Shown here: positions 31,244 through 42,174 of the stretch, one piece after another | Numbering within the stretch: the first letter of the stretch is position 1 | Layout of the letters: each line of letters begins with the position of its first letter | NCBI GenBank assembly: GCA_002412935.1 | Contig: DHWA01000008.1 | Location: 1-47,452 of the forward strand | Source: Patescibacteria group bacterium UBA5194 | Lineage (GTDB): Bacteria > Patescibacteriota > Gracilibacteria > BD1-5 > UBA6164 | Reading direction: 5' to 3' | DNA: 47,452 nucleotides | Position numbers and translations under genes: made by a program | Notes under the pieces: generated by a model | The model's database searches: none | What the model was told of the DNA's origin: nothing | The model's input: the letters and a program-made list of their open reading frames with translations, nothing else

Positions 31244-32437
31244 TTATTTTATAACTTTAGCAACAACTCAAGAACCAACAGTTCTACCACCTTCTCTTAT
31301 AGCGAATCTTAATCATTCAGTCATAGCTATTGGAGATTGTAAAGTAACAACCATTTTTACATTATCTCAAGGCATAACCATTTCTACTCAAGCAGGTAAT
31401 TCTATATCACCTGTAACATCAGTAGTTCTAAAATAGAATTGTGGTTTATATCATTTGAAAAATGGAGTATGTCTTCCTCATTCATCTTTAGTTAATACAT
31501 AAACTTCAGATTCAAATTGAGTATGAGGTTTGATTGATCCTGGTTTAGCAAGAACTTGACCTCTTTCAACATCTTCTCTTTCTATACCTCTTAGAAGTAA
31601 TCAAGCATTATCTCAAGCTTGTCATTGGTCTAATAATTTGTGGAACATCTCTACTCAAGTTACAGTTGTTTTTCTTGTATCTCTGATACCAACTATTTCA
31701 ACATCTTCTCATACTTTAACTATTCATTGTTCAATTTTACCAGTAACTACAGTACCTCTACCTTTGATAGAAAATACATCTTCAATAGGCATTAAGAAAG
31801 GTTTATCTAATGGTCTTTCTGGAATTGGTACCCATTTTTCAATAGCATCAAATAATTCTATAATTGTTTTTGCACCATATTCTTTTTCAAAATCACCTGG
31901 ATTTTCTAAAGCAACTAATCAAGAACCTCTAATTATTGGAGTTGTATCTCCTGGAAAATCATATTTATTTAATAAATCTCTAATTTCCATTTCAACTAAT
32001 TCCAACATCTCAGCATCGTCAACCATATCACATTTGTTTAAATAAACAACGATGTATGGAACTCATACTTGTCTAGATAATAATATATGTTCTCTAGTTT
32101 GAGCCATAGGCCCATCAGTAGCAGCTACTATAAGTATACCTGCATCCATTTGAGCAGCACCAGTAATCATATTTTTTACATAATCAGCATGTCAAGGACA
32201 ATCAACATGAGCATAATGTCTAGTTCCAGTTTCATATTCAACGTGAGCTGTATTGATTGTTATACCTCTTGCTCTTTCTTCTGGAGCAGAATCTATTTTA
32301 TCAAAAGTAGTAATTTCTCAAGTTCCATATTTCTTATTAAGAACAACAGATATAGCTGCTGTAGTTGTAGTTTTACCATGATCTACATGTCATATTGTAC
32401 CAATATTTAAATGTGGTTTAGATCTATCAAAAGCCAT
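31244..32437 (-). CDS. tuf: elongation factor Tu
   Basis: The product has 397 residues, a normal length. MAFDRSKPHLNIGTIGHVDH and the P-loop GHVDHGKTT are complete, with TGA coding the first Gly. The conserved ending AIREGGRTVGSGVV agrees. EF-Tu brings aminoacyl-tRNA to the ribosome. It is preceded by two tiny basic ORFs and tRNA-Ala/Asp, and followed by rpsJ. No Shine-Dalgarno sequence is visible before the ATG. Confidence 0.98.
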
Positions 32438-32508
32438 AATTATAAAAATTATAAAATAAATTTAATAAAGTGTTTAAATTATATTTAAAACTTATTAAAA
32501 AACAAAAA

Positions 32509-32595
32509 TTAATTAAATTTTTTCTTCATCCTTTTTTCAATATTTTTTAAAACTCTTCTAAGTTTTTTATGTGCATATCATGTTAGTCTTGGCAT
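32509..32595 (-). CDS. 28-residue basic ORF before tuf, unknown
   Basis: MPRLTGYAHKKLRRVLKNIE followed by KRMKKKFN. It is almost entirely basic and helical, and lies between a 70-residue ORF and tuf on the minus strand. It might be a small ribosome-associated protein, but it does not match bL36, bTHX or bS21. Low size makes chance possible, though the composition is that of a ribosomal protein. Confidence 0.4.
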
Positions 32596-32694
32596 AAATT
32601 TATAATTAACAATTAATAACTATAAATGAAAATCAAACATTACTTTTACTAAAAAAATTATCAGTATTTAAGTAATTATTATTCATTAATCATT

Positions 32695-32907
32695 TTAGAT
32701 TTTACTTGTATTTATTCAATATTTTTTTAATTTTGCTTGAACAAATTTTAAAGCATTTTCTAACCATTTAGTTTTTCATTCAAATTCCATTCTAGAAAGG
32801 ATTTTTTTATAAGCCTTTATAGAATTAGAAACTTTATTTCCACCTTTAACAGCAATTTTATTAACAGCATAGTTTAATCTGTGTGGCCTCTTACTACTTA
32901 ATCACAT
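32695..32907 (-). CDS. 70-residue basic protein in ribosomal neighbourhood, unknown
   Basis: The product has 70 residues. It starts MGLSSKRPHRLNYAVNKIAV and contains GGNKVSNSIKAYKKILSRME. It is Lys/Arg-rich and likely helical. It lies between tRNA-Ala and the 28-residue ORF, upstream of tuf, in the same direction. It does not match a ribosomal protein I know; a divergent bS21 is possible but unsupported. The second codon is TGA, so under the standard code it would not exist. Confidence 0.5.
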
Positions 32908-32986
32908 ATTTACAAAATTAACAATTAAAATGAATAATTATTTGTTTATATAATAATTATTCAATTTTTATTTTTTATTTTTACTT

Positions 32987-33063
32987 TGGTGGAGTCTAAG
33001 GGAGTCGAACCCTTGACCCTCTGCGTGCAAGGCAGATGCTCTAGCCAACTGAGCTAAGACCCC
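32987..33063 (-). tRNA. tRNA-Ala (anticodon TGC)
   Basis: Read on the minus strand: acceptor GGGGTCT / AGACTCC contains the G3-U70 wobble pair that marks tRNA-Ala. The anticodon loop is TTGCACG-type with TGC, and CCA is encoded. Confidence 0.96.
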
Positions 33064-33080
33064 AAAGCGGAAAAATATAA

Positions 33081-33158
33081 TGGCGGGAGTGACGGGGTTC
33101 GAACCCGCGACCTCAGCAGTGACAGTGCTGCGCTCTAAACCAACTGAGCTACACCCCC
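33081..33158 (-). tRNA. tRNA-Asp (anticodon GTC)
   Basis: Read on the minus strand: acceptor GGGGGTG pairs with CACTCCC with one G-U pair. The anticodon loop CTGTCAC gives GTC, the T-loop is GGTTCGAAC and CCA is encoded. The D-loop is one base long (GGTTTAGAG). It is 17 bases upstream of tRNA-Ala. Confidence 0.95.
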
Positions 33159-33245
33159 AAAAAACTTCGATGTAAAATCAAGTGAGACGAATTATATAAA
33201 ATATTTTAGATAATGCAAATTTTTTTATATAAATTTTTAATAAAT

Positions 33246-33273
33246 TTGAAAATTTATATTTTTTTTATATAAT
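33246..33273 (+). promoter_or_regulatory. candidate promoter for rpoD
   Basis: TTGAAA (33246-33251) and TATAAT (33268-33273) are 16 bases apart. They lie 155 bases upstream of the rpoD start. A second TATAAT at 33343-33348 has no good -35. The 269-base gap between tRNA-Asp and rpoD holds nothing else I can identify. Confidence 0.4.
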
Positions 33274-33427
33274 ACAGCTAAATAATTCATTGGTAAATGA
33301 TGAATTTATTTTTTGAATTTTTAAAATAACTCAAAGATGACATATAATAATAATAAGAGATTAATTCAAATCTACAAAATTATTAAATTGTTTCTTTTTT
33401 AGATTATTTAATTTCTAATAACTTAAA

Positions 33428-34822
33428 ATGACTATACCAAAAAAAGATAAAAAAAGTTATAATTGAAACCAAATTGAAGAAATTGATTTAGATTCTTTAG
33501 ATTTAGATAAAAATGAAAGTTTTAATGAACCTAATAATGATGATAATGATAATGAAGATTATAATTGACCTAAAAATAACTGATTTGAAGATGACTTTTT
33601 AGATGAAGATGATGAAGATGAAGATGATCTAGAATTATTATTGACGAAAAAGAAAGAAAAATGAGGTAAAAAGATTCCAATGGATAGAGAAGATGATAAA
33701 AGAAGAGTATGAAAATGATTACAAAAATTTATAGATGTTGAAGTTGATCCAATTTTTCTTGAATGAATGCCTATAGAGATTCAAGAACTTATGAAAAAAT
33801 GAAAATTAGAAGGTAAAATTACTCAAGATGAAATAATGGTAGCTATTCCCCATGCTGAAGATGATATAGATTTATTAGATGAAATATATACTAGATTTTT
33901 ACAATTAAAAATAGATATAGTTGATAACCTAGATAAAGAAAATCTTTTTGATTTAGATAAAAGTCCAAAATTAGATAAATCTACAATTTCATTATCTGAA
34001 ATAAGTGATGACTCTATAAGAATGTACTTAAATGAAATATGAAGAGTTCCTTTATTAACTCAAGAAGAAGAAGTAGATTTAGGAAAAAGAGTTATAGCTT
34101 GAGATCAGGAGGCAAGAAAGAGATTAGCAGCTGCAAATTTGAGACTTGTAGTTTCAATTGCTAAAAAATATATGTGAAGATGACTTTGACTTCTAGATTT
34201 GATTCAAGAATGAAATGTATGACTTTTTAGAGCTGTTGATAAATTTGATCCTGATAAATGATTTAAATTTTCTACTTATGCTACTTGGTGGATAAGACAA
34301 TGAGTAACTAGATCAATAGCTGACCAAGCAAGAACTATAAGAGTTCCTGTTCATATGATAGAAACTATAAACAAATTTACTCATACATTTAGAAGATTAA
34401 CTCAAGAACTTACTCGTGAACCACTTATGGAAGAACTAGCTACAGAACTAGATATGGATATAAGAAAAGTAAGACAAATAATGAGGATAAGCCAAGATAT
34501 ATTGAGTATAGATGCTCCTGTATGATCAGAAGAGGATACTTCCCTATGAGATTTTATAGAAGATGATAAAAATCCTTCGCCAGATGAACAAACAAATATG
34601 ACACTTCTTAAAGAAAATTTATATGAAATGCTTGATTTTTTAACTCAAAGAGAGAGAAAAATAATAATAATGAGATTTGGTCTAGATTGATGAGATGTAC
34701 ATACCCTAGAAGAAGTAGGAAAAGAATTTTGAGTTACAAGAGAAAGAATCAGGCAAATAGAAAGTAAAACATTAGAAAAATTAAAAGAACATCCAAATGC
34801 AGATAAGATAAAGTTTTTCTAA
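33428..34822 (+). CDS. rpoD: RNA polymerase sigma factor RpoD (sigma-70)
   Basis: The product has 464 residues. Residues 1-80 are strongly acidic with runs of Asp and Glu (a divergent region 1.1). Region 1.2 begins SDDSIRMYLNEIGRVPLL. Region 2 contains AAANLRLVVSIAKKY, then GLLDLIQEGNVGL and FSTYATWWIRQ. Region 4 ends with TLEEVGKEFGVTRERIRQIE. It is the primary sigma factor. The acidic N-terminus is unusual. Conserved glycines are TGA-coded. A terminator follows. Confidence 0.97.
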
Positions 34823-34904
34823 AAATATTAGAAAGAGACGGTAAAACAAACTGTGTAAATGATTTTTTAATTTTGAATTAATAAAATTATCTAACTAATT
34901 TTCT

Positions 34905-34942
34905 AAAAATTGCACCTGCTTTTAAAAGCAGGTGCAATTTTT
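34905..34942. terminator. bidirectional terminator after rpoD
   Basis: AAAATTGCACCTGCTTTT / AAAAGCAGGTGCAATTTT is a perfect, strong stem with A- and T-runs. It separates rpoD from the converging superoxide reductase gene. Confidence 0.93.
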
Positions 34943-34973
34943 ATTTAAAAGAAAATTTTTTACTCTCTTATAA

Positions 34974-35444
34974 TTAAATCTTAATAATATTACTTACACC
35001 AAAAACTCAATGCAAATTACATATAACTCTTATTTCAAATTCATCTAAATCATAATCATCAAATATTGCAATTCAATTATCACTTGGATTTAAAAATTTT
35101 TCTTCTACTAAATCACCATATTCATCAAAAAGTTGTATACTAGAAATAAAATGACTTTCTTCATTTGGATGATTTTCATCTTCTCAAACTGAGACATTTA
35201 TCTTAGAATCTTTTTGTATAATTATAGGATAATGCAATTCTTCTTCTATGGTAAGATTTTTTTCTTTATCAAGATAATTAATTTCTTCATTTATTTCTTG
35301 AAAAGAATCAATAGTCTCAGAACAAACTGGACAAATAAAATAATCTTGCATTTCATAAAGTTTTACTCAAGCTTCATATCATGCTTCTTCATCTCATAAA
35401 GCCTCATCATATATATGTGAACAGTTTGTACAAAGATATCTCAT
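34974..35444 (-). CDS. rubredoxin-superoxide reductase (desulfoferrodoxin-type) fusion
   Basis: The product has 156 residues. Residues 1-50 form a rubredoxin-like domain (CTNC ... CPVC). Residues about 75-156 match the superoxide reductase (neelaredoxin) domain. The expected four His and one Cys Fe ligands are present: His in ELHYP, His in ENHP, His in ESHFI, and Cys/His in ICNLHGVFG. The Lys normally before the first ligand (EKH) is replaced by Leu. It reduces superoxide to hydrogen peroxide. It stands alone after rpoD's terminator. Confidence 0.86.
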
Positions 35445-35571
35445 AGAAAATAAATAATGAATAATTGAAAATAGTATATATAACTATACTAAAAAGTAAA
35501 TTTTAGTTTTTCTTGATTTTATGATTTTTAATTATAAACTTTAATTAAGAAATATTTGAAAAATTATTTTT

Positions 35572-35664
35572 CTGTCATCCTGAGAGTAACGAAGGATCAC
35601 TTTACCTTTATTAAATTCATAAAACATACTTAAGGGATTCTTCGCTAATCGCTCAGAATGACAG
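35572..35664. repeat. MITE-like palindromic repeat (copy C)
   Basis: The element starts CTGTCATCCTGAGAG, contains GAAGGATC and GGGATTCTTCG, and ends CTCAGAATGACAG. It fills much of the 261-base spacer between the superoxide reductase and nucleotidyltransferase genes. It is the same class as copy B. Confidence 0.78.
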
Positions 35665-35705
35665 TTAATTCTGATTTTCCTTAATTAATTATTAATTATT
35701 CGTTT

Positions 35706-36425
35706 ATGCTTCTAAAGTTTTGAAAAAATGATTTTGAAAAATTTAAAAAACTTCAAAATATCAAAAATAATCCTTCTAAAATTGAAGAAAAATTAATCAA
35801 AAAAACTATTAAGTATATAAAATACATAAAATGGGTACCTTGATTACAAATGATTGCACTTTGAAATAGTGTAGCTATGAATTGTGCAAATACTAATTCT
35901 GATATAGATTTATTTATAGTTTCAAAACCAAATAGGCTTTGGGTAGTTAGAATTTTTGTTACTTTTATTTTTCAAATTTTTTGAATTAGAAAAACAAAAA
36001 ATAATCATAAATCTAGATTTTGTTTAAGCTTCTTTTGTACTACTACTTCCCTAAATTTTGAAAATATTGCAATTAAAAATGATATTTATTTATATTTTTG
36101 GATGATTTACCTTAAACCAATTTTAGATTATGATAATACTTATGAAAAGTTTATAAATGAAAATAAAAAATGGTGTGACTTTGATAAATATAAAAACATA
36201 ATTAAAAATAATAAAGATTTTATTATTTACAAACAAAATACTTCAAAATATAATTGTAAACTTATAAATTTACTTGAAAAATTATTAAAATCTGTTTTCA
36301 TTACTAAAACAAAAAAAAGTTTCAAAGAAATTTGAAAACCTTTTTGAGTAATAATAAATGATAATATGTTAAAATTTCATAATAACGATAAAAGAAAAGA
36401 AATTAGAGATACTATTATTAATTAA
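35706..36425 (+). CDS. nucleotidyltransferase-domain protein (Pol beta superfamily)
   Basis: The product has 239 residues. The motif ALGNSVAMNCANTNSDIDLF has the GNS/G(S)x(9-13)DxD pattern of the superfamily, with TNSDIDLF carrying two Asp ligands. The third Asp is not obvious, and the C-terminal half has no recognised domain, so the substrate is unknown. Its stop overlaps the stop of the converging CDF gene by eight bases. Composition is very AT-rich and rich in Asn/Lys. Confidence 0.7.
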
Positions 36426-37419
36426 GTTCAATATCTATATGTCTTATCTCAGGGTGGTGTTTCTTAATTTTTCACTCCAATGTATCAATATTTTTTCATA
36501 TAAGTCTAGGTATTCTATTTGCATAATCTACACAAAATCTCAAAAAATCTTCATATTTATCTTTTGCATCTTCATATTCATCTTGTAAAAATCAGTTTTT
36601 ATTTATTTCTTTCATTAAAGCTGTTCAATTAAATTCTACTTCACACTTTATAATATATGCTCCTATATCTATTATCTCTGATTTAAAATCAAGAACTTTA
36701 ATTATCAATGGATCTGATTCTATCAACTCTATTATTCCTTCTTTTTCAAGCTCATCAATTGATTGTCACATCAAATAATCTTTATTTTTTATAATAAGTA
36801 AAATAGCAACTCATCCTAATAATAATCAAATTATTATAGACCCTATACTATCAAAAAATAAATATCAAGTTACCTTAGTTAATAGTATTGCAAAAAAAGC
36901 TATGGTAACTCATAAAACGGCTACTGAATCTTCTAAAATTACAGCATAACTTGCATTATCTGCTTCTTTAATTGACTTAATAATTCCATTTTCTTTTTTA
37001 TAAACTGATTTTAAAGCAATATATAATGTAAATCCCTCAATAAAAAAAGATAAAATCAACACTAGATATGATAATCAATAATTTTCTATTTCTGAAGGAT
37101 TTAAAAGTCACTCTACTCAATGATAAAGTGTAACTCAAGCACCTAAAAAAAATATTCAACAAGCTGAAATTAAAGCCCAGAAGAACCTTTCTTTTCAATA
37201 TCAATAAGAAAATTTTTTATCTGCTTTTTTTGTAGATTTTTTTATTCAAACATATAATAAAATCTGATTAATAGAATCAGCTAAAGTATGAACTCACTCT
37301 GAAAACATCGATGTAGAACCTGAGATAAAAAAAACTGTAAACTTAAGTACCGTAACAATAGAATTTCAAATTATTGCTGCTAAAACAGCTACTTTTCAAG
37401 ATTGGTGTGAATTACTCAT
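36418..37419 (-). CDS. cation diffusion facilitator (CDF) transporter
   Basis: The product has 333 residues with six hydrophobic segments. HTLADS (helix II, with His and Asp metal ligands) and EDSVAV (helix V, with Glu and Asp) form the transport site. The start (SNSHQSGKVAVLAAIIGNSI) and the SYGYGKERF line fit the SLC30A9-like CDF branch. A soluble, acidic C-terminal domain of about 115 residues follows. It probably exports Zn2+, Fe2+ or Mn2+ in exchange for protons. The stop codons of this gene and the nucleotidyltransferase overlap tail to tail. Confidence 0.87.
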
Positions 37420-37519
37420 ATTTAAAATAGTTTTGTTTTTAAAAAATAAATAATTATTATAATCAATATAACTCATTATTTGCTTTATACAATTATATTA
37501 TACATTTTTTTCCTTAAAA

Positions 37520-38035
37520 ATGCAAAATTTATGAATAATAATTTGAAGATTTAGTCCTCTTCATATATGACATATATCTTTAATCAATTATAGTTTGAAA
37601 AATCATGATAAAACTATAGTTATTATTTGATCTGCTGAAAAAATAGATAAGAATAATCCATATTCATTTAATGAAAGAAATGAAATCCTAAAAAAAGAAT
37701 TTGGTGCTAATATAATCCTAGATTATTTAAATGATTATGAAAAAGATGAAAATTGGATTAGTGCATTAAACTCTGTAATCAAAAAATATTCTACAAAAGA
37801 AGATAATATATATTTTTTATGATGAGATTTAAAAAATGATTTTGCTATAAAAGTTATAAAAGAACATATTCAAGAACTAGATTTTAATACAATTTCTTTC
37901 ATAGAAAAACCAAGACAAGAAATCCCAATCTCAGCTACAAAAATCAGAACTTTATTGAAACAAAAAAATTATGATGAAACAGAAAAATGGCTTTCTAAAA
38001 AAACTGTTGATTTGATAATAAAAAAGCTCCCTTAG
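37520..38035 (+). CDS. nucleotidylyltransferase (NadM-like/cytidylyltransferase fold)
   Basis: The product has 171 residues. It starts MQNLGIIIGRFSPLHIGHIS, the nucleotidyltransferase HxGH motif (HIGH). Near the end PISATKIR is the equivalent of the ISSTxIR motif. The family transfers AMP or CMP to NMN, nicotinate or pantetheine-type substrates; the GRFSPLHxGH opening resembles NadM/NadR. The exact substrate cannot be decided. It ends with TAG, close to a palindromic repeat. Four of the glycines are TGA. Confidence 0.78.
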
Positions 38036-38064
38036 TTATATTGTCTTAAAAATCAAAAAAAAAT

Positions 38065-38145
38065 CGTCATTCTCGGATTTATTCCGGGAATCTATTAAAT
38101 GGTTAAAATCATTTTTATAGATTCCTGCCTTCGCAGGAATGACGG
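38065..38145. repeat. MITE-like palindromic repeat (copy D)
   Basis: CGTCATTCTCGGATTTATTC at the left and AGGAATGACGG at the right bound two internal hairpins, CTCGGATTTATTCCGGGA-type and TTCCTGCCTTCGCAGGAA. It is the class of copy A and lies between two converging genes, where it may act as a terminator. Confidence 0.75.
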
Positions 38146-38186
38146 AATAAAAACCAGTAATTACGATTTTTAAATAAGTTAGCTTA

Positions 38187-38624
38187 TTATCTGTTTTCAT
38201 ACAATTTCAACTGAGCGATTGATTTCATCAAATTATCTTCAGCTTCTATAAACTTCTCCATATCAACTCTATCTTTACTACTTTTATATTTTTCCATTAA
38301 TGCAATAGCATCTGCTTTAGCCAATTCTACAGCATTTTTATCTATATCTTTTTGATCTTCAACATCAATTAACATATCTGTTAATATCTTTACTTCAGAA
38401 TCTTTAACCTCAACAAATCAAGCTCATACTGCAAAATCATTTCTATAAATTACTCCGTTTTCATCTTTATAAAGCAAGAACATAGTACTTGGTTTAAATG
38501 CACTTAAAAGTGGAGTATGTCTATCAAGAATAGTTATTTCTCCCATCATAGTCATCATTGTTACAGATGTAACTTTATCAGAAGAAAAATGTTCTCAATT
38601 AAAAGAATATATATTTAATTTCAT
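38187..38624 (-). CDS. atpC: ATP synthase epsilon subunit
   Basis: The product has 145 residues. It has the N-terminal beta-sandwich (SVTMMTMMGEITILDRHTPL, the family's G..GILP.H.P) and a C-terminal helical hairpin from about residue 100. It regulates and couples F1. It is the last gene of the atp operon and starts 28 bases after atpD. Length is normal. Confidence 0.92.
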
Positions 38625-38652
38625 GAATAAATGTTTAAACGATTAAATAAAT

Positions 38653-40056
38653 TTACACCTTCCCCTCTTCTTGGTCTTTTTTATAAGAAGCTACTACCTC
38701 ATCTGTTGTACTTTTATACATAAAATATTTTTCAGGAACATAATCTAATTCTCAATCTAAAATCTTTTTAAATCAAGCTACTGTTTCTGATATTTTAGAA
38801 TAAACTCAAGGAAATCATGTAAATTGTTCAGCAACAAAGAATGGTTGAGATAGAAATTTTTGTATTCTTCTTGCTCTTCAAACTACTTGTTTATCATCTT
38901 CTGATAATTCATCCATACCAAGAATGGCGATAATATCTTGCAATTCTTTATATTTTTGTAGAACTCTTTGAACTTCTCTAGCAACATTATAATGAGTATC
39001 TCATACTATAAGTGGATCTAAAACTGTAGAATTAGAATCAAGAGGATCAACTGCTGGGTATATACCAAGTTCTGTAATTGCTCTACTAAGTACTATAGTT
39101 GAATCAAGATGGGCAAAAGTAGTTGCTGGAGCTGGATCTGTTAGATCATCAGCTGGTACATAAACTGCTTGTACAGAAGTAATAGAACCGTCTTTAGTTG
39201 ATGTAATTCTTTCTTGTAAAGCCCCCATATCAGTTGCTAAAGTTGGTTGATATCATACTGCCGAAGGGATTCTTCAAAGTAATGCTGATATCTCAGATCA
39301 AGCTTGTGTAAATCTAAATATATTATCAATAAATAAAAGTACATCTCTTTTTTCTCTATCTCTAAAGTGCTCTGCCATAGTTAATCAAGTCAATGCAACT
39401 CTAGCTCTTGGTCCTGGAGCTTCATTCATCTGTCAAAATACCATAGCTGTTTTACCTATAACTCAACTTCATTTCATTTCATGATATAAATCATTTCACT
39501 CTCTTGTTCTTTCTCAAACTCAAGCTACAACAGAATATCATCCATGTTCACTCGCTATATTATGAATAAGTTCTTGCATTATAACTGTTTTACCAACTCA
39601 TGCTCATCCAAAAAGTCATACTTTTCATCATTTAAGCATTGGAGCAATCAAATCTATAACTTTTACTCAAGTTTCAAAAACTTCAGCTTTAGTTGAAAGA
39701 TTTTTAAATAGAGGAGCATCTCTATGAATTGGATCATAAAATTCTGCTTTAGGAGCTTCTAAATTATCAATTGGATCTCAAAGTACATTAAACATTCTTC
39801 ATAATACACTTTCTCAAACAGGTGCTCTAATTGGAGTTTCTAAAGCTAAAACTTCCATTCATCTTTTTAGTCATTCAACTGGGTTCATAGCTATAGTTCT
39901 AACAACACTATCTCAAAGTTGTTGTTGTGTTTCAAGTATAACTTTTTCTGTATGTCCCTTTACTTCCAAAGATTCATATATATGTGGAACATATCCATCT
40001 TTAAATTCCACATCAATTACAACTCAAACGATTTTTATTATTTTTCAAATATGCAT
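38653..40056 (-). CDS. atpD: ATP synthase beta subunit
   Basis: The product has 467 residues. The P-loop GGAGVGKT, GERTREGNDL, ALTGLTMAEHFRD and LLFIDNIFRFTQAGSE are all conserved. Gly in the P-loop is encoded by TGA. It holds the catalytic ATP site of F1. The start MHIGKIIKIVG is the first ATG in frame. It lies downstream of a zinc-ribbon gene in the atp transcript. Confidence 0.98.
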
Positions 40057-40092
40057 AAAAATACAAAATTAAGAATTAAAAAGTTTTTATAT

Positions 40093-40233
40093 TTATTTTT
40101 TACAACCACATCATACACATCCACAAGATTCTTCTTTTTTAGAAAAATTCATTCACTCACAAGAAGAACATTTTTTTGGTTTACATCTTCATTCTTTTGT
40201 AAAACCACAATTATCACAAACCCATATTGCCAT
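40093..40233 (-). CDS. 46-residue Cys-rich zinc-ribbon protein
   Basis: MAIWVCDNCGFTKEGRCKPK is followed by KCSSCEGMNFSKK and a Cys-rich tail (SCGCVGCGCKK). The two CxxC pairs form a rubredoxin- or zinc-ribbon-like knuckle. A Cys-rich end suggests additional metal binding. It lies between rnhA and atpD in the atp operon. Function is unknown. Confidence 0.7.
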
Positions 40234-40263
40234 AATAATCGTAAATAAAAAGTAAAATAATTA

Positions 40264-40668
40264 TTATTCTAATTCATCCATCGCAACATTACTCAATCTA
40301 TCAGCTTCTTTATTTTCTTCTCTTTTAATCCAAGTAAAACATATTTTCAACTGGTTTTCTTTAATTACTTTATCTATATCAGTCTTATAAACCTTTAATC
40401 TATCTTCTTTTATTTTCCAATTTCAACATAGTTGATTAACAACTAAGTTTGAATCAGAAAATAAATCAATCTTCTTATATCAAAGTTCTACTGCTCTAGT
40501 TATCGCTAGGTATACAGCCGTATATTCTGCATCATTATTTGTCTTTATCCCTATATTTTTATATCTTTTCTCAATTTCTTTTCAGTTTTCATCAGTTATA
40601 TATACTCAAATTCATGCATTTCAAGGATTTCATCTAGCTCATCAATCAGTGTAAATCTTTAGTTTCAT
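40264..40668 (-). CDS. rnhA: ribonuclease HI
   Basis: The product has 134 residues. KIYTDGGARGNPGNAG is the RNase H opening with the first catalytic Asp. NNDAEYTAVYLAITRAVELG gives the second (Glu), and DLFSDSNLVVNQL the third (Asp). EENKEADRLSN supplies the last Asp. It degrades RNA in RNA-DNA hybrids. Gly codons in TDGGARGNPGNAG are TGA. It is inserted between atpG and atpD. Confidence 0.92.
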
Positions 40669-40685
40669 AAAGTAATGTTAATATT

Positions 40686-41147
40686 TTATCTTTTTATCTC
40701 TTTATCCATAAATATCTTTATATCATCATCTTCTTCTTTAATTTCTTCTTCATCCATTTTAAAAGTATAATCTTCTATTTTTTCAGTAGTATTTTTTAAA
40801 TCAAAATTTAACCATTCTTCTTTTTTTATTTCTTTTTCAACTTTATAAGTTTTTCAATTTTCTTCTTTTGTTTTTTTTATATCATTACCTACTTCACTTT
40901 TTATATGATTTGAAGATAAACTCATATAAAAATATTTTCTAAAAATTACAGTCAATACCAACACAAGTAAAGCAATAGAAATTTGTATCTTCATAAAAAT
41001 AGGATCCGCTGAGTTATATAATTCTTTTCACATCATTATTAAAATAAATGGGAATGCAAAAGAAAAAATAACTGATAACAAAAGTGTATATCCTAAATAA
41101 GCAACAATATTAATTATTAGTTTAAATATCAAAGGAGCTTGTTTCAT
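40686..41147 (-). CDS. two-helix membrane protein with acidic tail, unknown
   Basis: The product has 153 residues. Hydrophobic segments lie at about residues 8-35 and 50-67. The remaining 80 residues are Lys/Glu-rich and end IKIFMDKEIKR, a likely cytoplasmic domain. It lies 94 bases downstream of atpG and 18 bases upstream of rnhA in the atp region. I see no AtpI-like or other known signature. Confidence 0.65.
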
Positions 41148-41240
41148 AATTTTTAATATTAAAATAATAAAATTATTTATAAAAGTTATTTTTATATTTA
41201 TATTTTTGCTTTTATTTTTTTATTTATTATTTATTTTATA

Positions 41241-42152
41241 CTAATCTTTTAAAGATTCAACTCAAGCTGTAATTTCAGAAACTTCCTTTGTAATAATAGA
41301 TTGTCTTGCTTTATTGTACTTCAAAGTTAAGTGATCCGCAATCTTTTTTGCATTATCTTTTGCATTTTTCATAGCTATCATACGAGAACTATGTTCTGAT
41401 GCTTTTGATTCCAAAAGTAAATCAAAAAACATCATATCCAAGATTATTGGAATTATATGTTCTGCTAACTCTTCTTTACTTGGTTCTACTTTATAAAAAG
41501 ATTCAGTTTTTGTACTTTTTTCAATTTCACTATCTACATCAAAAAATTGGTTTGCTATCAAAGAAAGATACTCTTTAATATCTTTAGATGATATAGGTAG
41601 AAATTCTTTACTAAGAGGTATTTGTTTTATAGTATTTAGAAAATGACTATAAAAAATTACTACTTTGTTATACTTTCAAGTTAGAAATTCATCTCTCAAT
41701 AATCTAGAAATTCTTTTAGTAAAAATTGGCTGTATATTGTCAGTAAAATCATGTGAAAAATCTGCTATTAGATTATTACCTGTTCTTGTTACAAAATTGG
41801 CTGCTTTTTTTCAAATAGTAATAAAATCAACCTCTTCATTTGTTTCTTTCATATAAGAATTTACTTTTTTCATCACTCATATGTTGTATCATCAGCAAAG
41901 TCATTTATTTGATGTTACTACTATCGCCAATGTTTTATTTCAATTTCAATACGAAAAAATAGGAAAATTGATTAAAGAATCTTCTATTTTTAAGAATATT
42001 TTTAAAATTTCCATAACAAAATTCTTCTTTGCCATAACAGAATCTTGGGCTTTTTTCATTTTTACAGTTGAAATAAGCTCCATAGCTTTTGTTATTTTTC
42101 AAGTATTTTTTATAGATGCTATTTTTCTTCTTATCTCTTTAGCTCATGCCAT
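41241..42152 (-). CDS. atpG: ATP synthase gamma subunit
   Basis: The product has 303 residues. Start: MAGAKEIRRKIASIKNTGKI, then TKAMELISTVKMKKAQ, the family's N-terminal helix (I+SVKNT.KIT.AM.MVA..KM+KA). TSNKGLCGGYN is the conserved middle. The end KARQSIITKEVSEITAG is the conserved C-terminal helix. It forms the rotor shaft. It ends with TAG and starts 23 bases after atpA. Confidence 0.95.
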
Positions 42153-42174
42153 AAATTAGGGATTAGAGAGTATT

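Noticed and set aside
32695..32907. Assignment of the 70-residue ORF as ribosomal protein bS21
   Set aside because: The basic composition and position fit, but the conserved bS21 sequence pattern is not recognisable.
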